Of a stretch of DNA of 5,069 nt, positions 1 to 5,069 are shown piece after piece. Both the position numbers and the translations under genes were made by a program. Origin of the DNA: Nitrospirota bacterium (lineage in GTDB: Bacteria > Nitrospirota > Thermodesulfovibrionia > Thermodesulfovibrionales > JdFR-85). Position 1 is the first letter of the stretch; each line of letters opens with the position of its first letter. The notes beneath the pieces were generated by a model, which made no database searches, was not told the origin of the DNA, and was given only the letters and a program-made list of their open reading frames with translations. The DNA lies in NCBI GenBank assembly GCA_013151785.1, contig JAADHP010000233.1, positions 1 through 5,069 of the forward strand, written 5' to 3'.

Positions 1-71
1 GCTGAGAATGATGTGTAAGACTCTACCATACCACTGCTTTCACCTATTCTTTGTTATTCTTACAGTTGGAT

Positions 72-93
72 TTGGGTATAACGTTATTCCCAA
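72..93. repeat. 22-bp near-perfect palindrome in the 3' flank of the operon
   Basis: The arms TTGGG (72-76) and CCCAA (89-93) flank a perfect 10-bp core, ATAACGTTAT (78-87). Ten of the eleven pairs match, with the only mismatch at 77/88. A second overlapping pairing, AGTTGG (64-69) with CCAACT (90-95), uses the same right side. No T-run follows on either strand, so it is not a standard intrinsic terminator. It may be an operator for a neighbouring gene to the left or an mRNA 3'-end stem. Confidence 0.5.
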
Positions 94-181
94 CTATATC
101 CCTATCCACCTACTCATCCTCCCATACCTTCTACCCCTCAATCTTCCTTCTTCACCTTCTCCATCCTTATTACAAACATCA
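84..181 (+). other. 98-base G-free, C-rich tract (+ strand) spanning the permease 3' end
   Basis: The + strand has no G over 98 bases and 41 C, so the operon mRNA has no C here. The tract includes the last 14 permease codons (the lysine- and glutamate-rich tail) and 54 bases past the stop. A + strand transcript would be C-rich and G-free, the composition preferred by Rho loading sites. A role in stopping antisense or convergent transcription is inference. Nothing else in 1-137 looks like a gene. Confidence 0.45.
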
Positions 182-3100
182 GAAGAGAGGGTATCACAAA
201 GATGGTAAACACTGTGGAAAGCGCCAGACCACCCAGTATTACACTGCCCAGACCACGGTAGAGTTCTGAGCCAGGCCCTGGAGCAACCACAAGGGGTAAC
301 ATACCGAAGATACTTGTGAAGGCACTCATATAGATGGGTCTGAGCCTGGTTCTTGTTGATTCAATGACTGCATCCTTGTAATCCATCCCGTGATAACGAA
401 TATTGTTTAATGCCTGATAAACGATCAGAATGGCATTGTTCACCACCACGCCTATGAGAATTACAAAACCCAGCATTGTAAGGATGTCAAGGGGTGAATA
501 TGTAATAAAGATATTGACCAGTTTAAGACCTATAAATCCTCCAGCACCTGCAAGGGGTATGGTAAACATTATGATAAGGGGATAGACGAAGTTTCCAAAA
601 AGCGCTGACATGAGCAGATAGGAGATCACAGCAGCAAGGAGAAAGTTCCACTGAAGCGCCTTCCTTGTTTCGGTCAGTTTATCTGCAGCACCACTCATTG
701 AGACGTCAAGTCCCTTCAACATACCCTCTTTTTTCAATACGGAAATTATCCTGTTATTTACCCTCTCCATGGCCTCCTGAAGGGGGATATCCATGGGAGG
801 TGTGATCTGCAGCGTAATGGTTCTCTTTCTCTCCAGATGTCGTATTTCTGTTATACCTGTGGTCCTGACCAGCTCTGATAGTGATGAAACAGGCACAATC
901 TTTCCCTTTCCGGTAACCACAAGTGCCTCGTATAACTGCTCGGGTGTGGATATATCCTTTTCAGGTGCCTTCAATACCATGTCAATCTTCTTTTCACCCT
1001 CTTTCTTGAACTCACCGATCTTTCTGCCATCCATCAACACATCAAGGGCAAGGCCAAAGTCAGTAGTAGTGAGGCCCTCTGCCTTGAGTCTGTCCCTCAG
1101 GGGAATGAATCTTACCTCGGGATAAAGGAGTTCAAGTGACGGAATGGGGCGAATCTGGGCCCGGGGCATATCTTTCTTGATCATGCCGAACATCATCCCT
1201 GCAGTCCTGACAATCCTGTCAAGACTGTCTCCACTGATATCAACATCAACTGTCCTGGCCCTTCCAAGACGGGTCTGGAATATCCCTGCCTGATTGCTCA
1301 CCCCGAAGATACCAGGCAGTGTATTCAGAACCCTTCTGAACAGTGGAACCAGTTCACCTGCCCTCTGTTCATGGATACTTACAGCACCGAAAAGCATTAT
1401 CTGGTCAGCACCAACATAGAAGAGATTCTTTATCCCTGGAACACCATTATAATCCTTTCCCAGATAGGGCCTTATCTCTGAGAAGATCTTTTCGCCTATT
1501 GCCTTTCTTTCTTCATAGGAGAGCCCTGGAGGCGGTATGAGAATGCTTATCACAAGGTTTCTGTTACCCTGGGGAAGATACTCCATCTTTGGCAGCAAAA
1601 CTATCATGGTACCAACAGCCACAAAGGTAAGAAGCCCAACTGTCACAAGCCTGCTATACCAGCTACGAAGGATTATCCTTAAGAGAGAGATGAAGAGTTC
1701 ACTTACCTTATCTCCTATCCTGGCAAGGAACAGGCCGTATTTCTTTTTTTCTCCGGCAATACTGTAAAGCTGCTTTGAGAACATGGGGATTACAGATATG
1801 GAAACAAAAAGACTCAGAAGAACAGCACAACTCACGGCTATGGCAATATCCTTGAAAAGCTGTCCTGCCTCTTCCTTTACAAACACTACAGGCAGAAACA
1901 CTGCCACTGTTGTGAGTGTGGAAGCAAGCACAGCACCCCAGACCTCACGTGTGCCATCATAAGATGCCTGGAAGGCTGACTTTCCCATTGACCTGTGGCG
2001 ATCTATGTTTTCAAGCACTACAATGGCATTGTCCACAAGCATGCCCACAGCAAAGGCAATCCCTGCAAGACTCACCACGTTCAGGTTTCTGCCAAGGCCG
2101 TTCATCACTATAAAGGTGCCTATTACACTGATTGGTATGGCTGTGGCAACCACCACGGTTGAGGAAAAGCTTCTCAGGAAAATCAAAAGTACAGCTACTG
2201 CAAGGAGACCTCCAATGAGAATGTTCTTTTTAACAAGCCCGATAGCTCCTCTTATATAGGGTCTCTGGTCATAGACCCAGTCAAGATAAATCCCCTGTGG
2301 AGCAAGTTTTTCCCTGTTAAGCCATTGTACGACCCTTTCCACATTGTCTGTCATCTCAAGTATATTTGTCCCTGGTTCAGGTTTTACACCCACGGCTATA
2401 CCAGGTTCACCATTTTGCATCATTGAGACTGTCTTTTTCTCATATCCGTATCTGACATCAGCCACATCGCCCAGGTAGATTCTCTTCTGTCCATCAGACC
2501 TGAGGATAACCCTCTTGATATCCTCGGGAGAGTTAAACTCTCCAGTGGTTCTGATCCTGTAATCACGTCTTCCCACACCCAGATTCCCTGCCGAGATATT
2601 AATGTTTTCTGCTCTCAGGGTCTGCATAAGTTCTGTGATAGTGATTCCATAAGAGGCAAGCCTTTCAGGTCTTACAATGATATGCATCTGCCTTTCCCTG
2701 CCGCCTTTGACAAACAGATCAGCCACTCCGTCAACACGCTCTATGTATTGTCTTATCTCGTTCTCAAAGTATGTCATATAGGTATCAACAGGCCTGGGGT
2801 TGTCCTTTCTGGATTTCAGGATCATCCATATTACAGGTGAGGTGGCTGCTCCTGTGGCATTAATCACAGGTTTGTCAACATTTTCAGGATAGGATGGAAC
2901 CTCATCAAGCTTGTTTGATACCCTCAGGAGTGCATCATCCACGTCAGTGCCTATCTTGAATCTCAAGGTAATGCTTCCCATACCATTGTAGGCAGAACTT
3001 TCCATATCCACAAGTCCTGGAATGCCCTTCAGAACCTTTTCCTGCTCCTCAATAATCTCACGCTCCACCTCATAGGGTGTAGCACCCCGCCACATGGTAG

Positions 3101-3242
3101 TTACGGTAATCTCAGGCTCAGTGACAGTAGGGCTCAACTGATAAGGCATCTGCCCCAGGCTTATAAGACCGAAAAGCACTACCAGTATAATCCCGACAAT
3201 AACAGTTACAGGCTTTTCTATGGAGAACCTGACAATGTCCAT
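138..3242 (-). CDS. RND efflux permease, HAE1/AcrB-like (inner-membrane proton-driven pump subunit)
   Basis: This is a complete 1034-residue inner-membrane transporter of the resistance-nodulation-division superfamily; AcrB has 1049 residues. It should export hydrophobic or amphiphilic compounds in exchange for protons, as a trimer docked to the adaptor encoded just upstream. Visible layout: TM1 at about 11-30; first periplasmic porter half at about 31-335; TM2-TM6 at about 338-490, with the TM4 motif GMLVDNAIVVLENIDRH at 400-416; a cytoplasmic amphipathic linker; TM7 at about 531-550; second periplasmic half at about 551-865; and TM8-TM12 at about 866-1026, with GVVVNNAILIV at 931-941 and LRPIYMSAFTSIFGMLPL at 967-984. 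The two halves show the usual internal duplication. D404 and R968 match AcrB D407 and R971, but N405 and N935 replace AcrB D408 and K940. The start is ATG with GGTGAG six bases upstream, overlapping the adaptor stop. The family call is firm; the substrate cannot be read from sequence, and antibiotic, solvent, bile or metal roles are not distinguished. Confidence 0.96.
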   Translation of the reverse strand: MDIVRFSIEKPVTVIVGIILVVLFGLISLGQMPYQLSPTVTEPEITVTTMWRGATPYEVEREIIEEQEKVLKGIPGLVDMESSAYNGMGSITLRFKIGTDVDDALLRVSNKLDEVPSYPENVDKPVINATGAATSPVIWMILKSRKDNPRPVDTYMTYFENEIRQYIERVDGVADLFVKGGRERQMHIIVRPERLASYGITITELMQTLRAENINISAGNLGVGRRDYRIRTTGEFNSPEDIKRVILRSDGQKRIYLGDVADVRYGYEKKTVSMMQNGEPGIAVGVKPEPGTNILEMTDNVERVVQWLNREKLAPQGIYLDWVYDQRPYIRGAIGLVKKNILIGGLLAVAVLLIFLRSFSSTVVVATAIPISVIGTFIVMNGLGRNLNVVSLAGIAFAVGMLVDNAIVVLENIDRHRSMGKSAFQASYDGTREVWGAVLASTLTTVAVFLPVVFVKEEAGQLFKDIAIAVSCAVLLSLFVSISVIPMFSKQLYSIAGEKKKYGLFLARIGDKVSELFISLLRIILRSWYSRLVTVGLLTFVAVGTMIVLLPKMEYLPQGNRNLVISILIPPPGLSYEERKAIGEKIFSEIRPYLGKDYNGVPGIKNLFYVGADQIMLFGAVSIHEQRAGELVPLFRRVLNTLPGIFGVSNQAGIFQTRLGRARTVDVDISGDSLDRIVRTAGMMFGMIKKDMPRAQIRPIPSLELLYPEVRFIPLRDRLKAEGLTTTDFGLALDVLMDGRKIGEFKKEGEKKIDMVLKAPEKDISTPEQLYEALVVTGKGKIVPVSSLSELVRTTGITEIRHLERKRTITLQITPPMDIPLQEAMERVNNRIISVLKKEGMLKGLDVSMSGAADKLTETRKALQWNFLLAAVISYLLMSALFGNFVYPLIIMFTIPLAGAGGFIGLKLVNIFITYSPLDILTMLGFVILIGVVVNNAILIVYQALNNIRYHGMDYKDAVIESTRTRLRPIYMSAFTSIFGMLPLVVAPGPGSELYRGLGSVILGGLALSTVFTIFVIPSLLMFVIRMEKVKKED

Positions 3243-4330
3243 TAATGACTCACCAGTACTGGCTGTCCATCTCTCAGTCTCTCATGTCCCTTGATAATCA
3301 CCTGCATTCCAGGTGTGAGGTATTCAGAGAGAATACCTGCCATAAGTCCCTTGTATCCCAGCACATCAACAGGGACCATCTTTGCCTTTCCCTCTGCCAC
3401 AGTAAACACCACAGTCTTTCCAGACAGCCTGAGCACAGCATCGCGGTTAAGCAGTAGCACCTCTCTTTCAGGGGCAGTGGGAAGCATCACCCTTGCCTCC
3501 ATTGCCTCAAACAACTCACCCCTGTTTGTGAGGGAGACCTTGACAGGAATGGTTCTTGATGATATATCCCCCCGCGGAATAATAGCGGTTATCATACCCT
3601 TGTAGTCCCTGCCATTTATCTTTACATCCACATTACTGTTTTTCCTGATATACCTTATTATTCCTGCAGGAATATCAACAACAACCTCTACGGGTGAAAG
3701 TCTTGCAATGGTAGCCACTGTCTTTCCAGGACTCAGCCATTCCCCCCTGTCAACAAGCCTGTTTATTATCACTCCGTCAAAGGGCGAAAGAATTGTATGT
3801 TTTTTGAGTTCTATTTCCATCCTCTGTATTGTGGCCCTGAGAGAATCCCCCTTTGCCTTAAGGGATTTAAGCCTGTAAAGATATTCATCATATACCTGCT
3901 CAGCAATGGAATCCTCCCTGTACAGGGCATCTATCCTTTTGAAATCCTTTTCTGCCTTGTCTATCTCTGCTTCAAGGGACAATAAATCCGCCCTCTTTGC
4001 CTCAAGGTCTTTCTGGAGAAGACTGGAATCAATCCTTACAAGCACCTTGCCTTTTCTCACCTTCTGGCCTTCTTTGAAATAAAAATCCTCCACCTTACCG
4101 CTCACCTCAGAGGAAAGTTCTGATATCTCTCTGTAATAGACAGAGCCTACGAATTCCTCCTTTGGACTCATCATGCCTTTTTTCACTTTGTCAACAACAA
4201 CAAGGGCAGGTGGCATGGCATTCACTTTATCCTGTTTTTTATTCTGTGTATGTACTATGGATGGAAATAATACAAAGATTACAGCAGCAATGATTATTAG
4301 ACCCACTCCCTTTGTCCCACCTGATTTCAC
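3242..4330 (-). CDS. RND efflux periplasmic adaptor (membrane fusion protein, AcrA/HlyD-like)
   Basis: A 362-residue periplasmic adaptor that bridges the RND permease and an outer-membrane channel. A basic N-terminus (MKSGGTKG) and hydrophobic stretch at about 9-24 form a signal peptide or uncleaved anchor. There is no lipobox, and the protein has no cysteine at all, so it cannot be a lipoprotein as AcrA is. Domains in order: first lipoyl half at about 69-102 (SEVSGKVEDFYFKEGQKVRKG); alpha-helical hairpin at about 103-176, close to AcrA's in length; second lipoyl half at about 177-210 (ILSPFDGVIINRLVDRGEWL); beta-barrel at about 212-285; membrane-proximal domain at about 286-362. At the hairpin tip R132 and L136 keep the TolC-docking R-x3-L-x6-S pattern, but the serine position is A143. 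The start codon is GTG, chosen because a perfect AGGAGG lies six bases upstream and no other start in frame is as well placed. It lies 10 bp after the regulator and shares one base with the permease gene. Confidence 0.94.
   Translation of the reverse strand: MKSGGTKGVGLIIIAAVIFVLFPSIVHTQNKKQDKVNAMPPALVVVDKVKKGMMSPKEEFVGSVYYREISELSSEVSGKVEDFYFKEGQKVRKGKVLVRIDSSLLQKDLEAKRADLLSLEAEIDKAEKDFKRIDALYREDSIAEQVYDEYLYRLKSLKAKGDSLRATIQRMEIELKKHTILSPFDGVIINRLVDRGEWLSPGKTVATIARLSPVEVVVDIPAGIIRYIRKNSNVDVKINGRDYKGMITAIIPRGDISSRTIPVKVSLTNRGELFEAMEARVMLPTAPEREVLLLNRDAVLRLSGKTVVFTVAEGKAKMVPVDVLGYKGLMAGILSEYLTPGMQVIIKGHERLRDGQPVLVSH
3249..3254 (-). promoter_or_regulatory. Shine-Dalgarno for the permease inside the adaptor's last codons, with TAATG stop/start overlap
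   Basis: GGTGAG lies within the adaptor's terminal codons, six bases before the permease ATG. The adaptor TAA (3242-3244) and permease ATG (3240-3242) share one base, forming TAATG. This arrangement is typical of termination-reinitiation coupling and would help match adaptor and permease synthesis. Confidence 0.8.
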
Positions 4331-4336
4331 TTTCTT

Positions 4337-4342
4337 CCTCCT
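4337..4342 (-). promoter_or_regulatory. Strong Shine-Dalgarno for the adaptor, overlapping the regulator stop codon
   Basis: On the minus strand AGGAGG begins inside the regulator's TAG stop codon and sits six bases before the adaptor's GTG. It is a perfect consensus site and decides that start. Ribosomes ending the regulator pass directly over it, which suggests adaptor translation is coupled to regulator translation. Confidence 0.85.
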
Positions 4343-4943
4343 ATTTCCCTATTCCCTTCAGGAAGATATCCACAAACTCGCTGACCACACGCTCTGCCTC
4401 TCTTCTGGTAATTGTCCTTGATTTTGTAATCTCCTCTGCCTGGAAATAGCAAAATACCATCCCCAGAAAGGCCCTTGATGCAAGATGTGTATCTATGTCT
4501 CTTATGGCACCTCTGTCTCTCAGAGCATCAAAGTAGCCTGAAAGGGTCTTTACAAGTTCTTCTATGAATTTTTCATAGACCTTCCTTATCTTGTCAGGAT
4601 AAACATTCATCTCTGACAGCATGATCTTTACCATACCCTTGCGTTCCTTAAGGGTATCAATGAATCTCATCGCCATCTCTGACAGTGCCTCTTCAGGGGT
4701 CCTGTCTTTAACCCTTGGTATTATCTCTTTCAGGCGGGGCAGGAAGGTATATCTCTGCAGCACCTCCTCGAAGAGCCTCTCCTTTGAACCAAAGTGTCTG
4801 AAAAGGGTTATCTCTGTAACCCCTGCCCTGGCTGCTATCTCTCTTGTGGTTGCCCCAAGGTAGCCCTTCTCTGATATGAGACACAGGGTAGCCTCAAGAA
4901 GTCGCTCTTTTGTCCTTGTCTTTTTGTCTGATTGCCTATTCAC
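4341..4943 (-). CDS. TetR/AcrR-family transcriptional regulator, likely local repressor of the pump operon
   Basis: A 200-residue (203 with the longer start) one-component regulator. Residues 10-58 form the TetR N-terminal DNA-binding domain: helix 1 at about 12-27, then the helix-turn-helix with TTREIAARAGVTEITLFRHF at 32-51 and GSKERLF at 52-58, which is a close fit to the family. Residues about 60-200 are the all-helical ligand-binding and dimerisation domain, which is too divergent to name a ligand; it holds one cysteine, C165, in MVFCYF. The gene is first in the operon and cotranscribed with the adaptor and permease, so autorepression relieved by a pump substrate is the natural inference. 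Start choice: the longest frame begins at GTG 4952 with no purine-rich site before it. GTG 4943, three codons in, has GGGTGA five bases upstream, like the GGTGAG used by the permease, so I prefer 4943. The stop is TAG, embedded in the adaptor's ribosome site. Confidence 0.92.
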   Translation of the reverse strand: MNRQSDKKTRTKERLLEATLCLISEKGYLGATTREIAARAGVTEITLFRHFGSKERLFEEVLQRYTFLPRLKEIIPRVKDRTPEEALSEMAMRFIDTLKERKGMVKIMLSEMNVYPDKIRKVYEKFIEELVKTLSGYFDALRDRGAIRDIDTHLASRAFLGMVFCYFQAEEITKSRTITRREAERVVSEFVDIFLKGIGK

Positions 4944-4948
4944 CTTTG

Positions 4949-4954
4949 TCACCC
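4949..4954 (-). promoter_or_regulatory. Probable Shine-Dalgarno for the TetR regulator (favours GTG at 4943)
   Basis: GGGTGA on the minus strand contains GGTGA, complementary to the 16S 3' end, and lies five bases before GTG 4943. It overlaps the alternative GTG at 4952-4950, which itself has no recognisable site upstream. This is the main reason to prefer the start three codons in. Confidence 0.5.
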
Positions 4955-4966
4955 GGCATTCTGATT

Positions 4967-4995
4967 TATGTTAGCATGCACTTACTATATTAGCA
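4967..4995. repeat. Two direct repeats of a 10-bp element, TAT(G/A)TTAGCA
   Basis: TATGTTAGCA at 4967-4976 and TATATTAGCA at 4986-4995 (+ strand) differ at one base and are offset by 19 bp, close to two helical turns. The right copy contains the extended -10 of candidate promoter P2. It could be a tandem protein site or chance in AT-rich DNA. Confidence 0.4.
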
Positions 4996-5016
4996 GAAAA
5001 GAACATTTAAACACAA
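4987..5016 (-). promoter_or_regulatory. Candidate promoter P2 with extended -10
   Basis: On the minus strand TTGTGT (5016-5011) is separated by 18 bp from TAATAT (4992-4987). The -10 is preceded by TG one base away, the extended -10 pattern that can compensate for a weak -35. Transcription would start near 4980, about 30-40 bases before the regulator start. It lies downstream of the inverted repeat, so a repressor there would act less directly. It is an alternative to P1. Confidence 0.35.
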
Positions 5017-5028
5017 TCTAAATACATT

Positions 5029-5056
5029 AAAATATAGTGATTGACTATCCAGTCAA
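5029..5056 (-). promoter_or_regulatory. Candidate operon promoter P1 (-35 inside the operator)
   Basis: On the minus strand TTGACT (5056-5051, five of six consensus bases) is followed after 16 bp by TATTTT (5034-5029, four of six). A better-looking TATATT (5036-5031) has only a 14-bp spacer. Transcription would begin near 5020-5023, leaving a leader of about 70-80 bases before the regulator. The overlap of the -35 with the inverted repeat makes this the promoter best suited to repression by the TetR protein. Confidence 0.45.
5041..5056. promoter_or_regulatory. Putative TetR-family operator (perfect 6-bp inverted repeat, 4-bp spacer)
   Basis: TTGACT, ATCC, AGTCAA forms a perfect inverted repeat of two 6-bp arms over 16 bp, upstream of a TetR-type gene. 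Its size and TTGAC half-site resemble the E. coli RutR operator (TTGACCA-N2-TGGTCAA), which is also a TetR-family site. The right arm read on the minus strand is a near-consensus -35 box, so bound repressor would block polymerase. Binding by this regulator is inferred from position and symmetry only. Confidence 0.65.
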
Positions 5057-5069
5057 GTTTATAGGCACA

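Noticed and set aside
1..29. Minus-strand ATG at 29 open to the window edge (MVESYTSFS), a possible start of a downstream gene such as an outer-membrane channel
   Set aside because: Only nine codons are visible, the nearest AGGTGA is about ten bases upstream with a weak fit, and the residues are not diagnostic.
1..137. Intrinsic terminator for the operon
   Set aside because: The only strong stem (72-93) is not followed by a T-run on the transcript strand, so a standard terminator is not visible; the true end may lie beyond the window or depend on another mechanism.
8..269. Two overlapping + strand open frames of 66 and 72 codons at the left end
   Set aside because: They are low-complexity translations of the pyrimidine-rich tract, overlap the permease 3' end antisense, lack a convincing ribosome site and resemble no family I know.
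793..2259. Several + strand open frames of 65-110 codons inside the permease gene
   Set aside because: They lie antisense to well-conserved permease motifs, show no recognisable domains or ribosome sites, and are shadows of the real frame.
138..3242. Heavy-metal (CusA-type) or protein-export (SecDF-type) assignment for the permease
   Set aside because: The protein has the full 12-TM duplicated AcrB layout and lacks the methionine-pair and TM4 pattern that I associate with CusA; SecDF proteins are shorter with different motifs.
3245..4863. + strand open frames of 62-104 codons antisense to the adaptor and regulator
   Set aside because: Their translations are compositional shadows of the minus-strand genes with no supporting start signals.
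4979..5028. Two short AUG-started frames in the leader (6 and 11 codons), considered as a leader peptide or attenuator
   Set aside because: Neither has a Shine-Dalgarno site, a run of regulatory codons, or a following terminator hairpin with a T-run.

Overview
The window holds one minus-strand operon for a tripartite RND efflux pump. Read in transcription order (right to left) it contains a TetR-type regulator, a periplasmic membrane-fusion (adaptor) protein and an inner-membrane RND permease. All three genes are complete. There is no mobile element, CRISPR array or RNA gene that I can support. The RND permease and adaptor imply a Gram-negative (diderm) bacterium. Coding regions are of moderate GC, with frequent AGG (Arg) and ATA (Ile) codons. 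That would fit a Nitrospirota or Desulfobacterota-like lineage, but this taxonomic guess is weak.

Region by region. 4953-5069 is an AT-rich (about 31% GC) promoter and leader. It carries a 16-bp inverted repeat that looks like a TetR-family operator, with one arm serving as a plausible -35 box, and a second candidate promoter nearer the gene. 4341-4943 (or up to 4952) is the TetR-type regulator. Ten bases after its stop comes the adaptor gene (3242-4330), whose AGGAGG ribosome site overlaps the regulator's stop codon. The adaptor stop and the RND start share a base (TAATG), so the permease (138-3242) is translationally coupled. 1-137 is non-coding, with stops in every minus frame except at the extreme edge. 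It holds a 22-bp near-palindrome and a 98-base tract with no G on the + strand.

How the genes work together. The TetR protein probably represses its own operon and is released by a ligand, often a pump substrate. The permease takes substrates from the periplasm or inner membrane using proton flux. The adaptor links it to an outer-membrane TolC-like channel, which is not encoded in this window.

This is largely an ordinary accessory efflux locus; I did not find a new system. The points most worth a second look are the altered proton-relay residues of the permease (Asp-Asn and Asn where AcrB has Asp-Asp and Lys), the changed third position of the adaptor's TolC-docking motif, the putative operator, and the structured, strand-asymmetric 3' flank.
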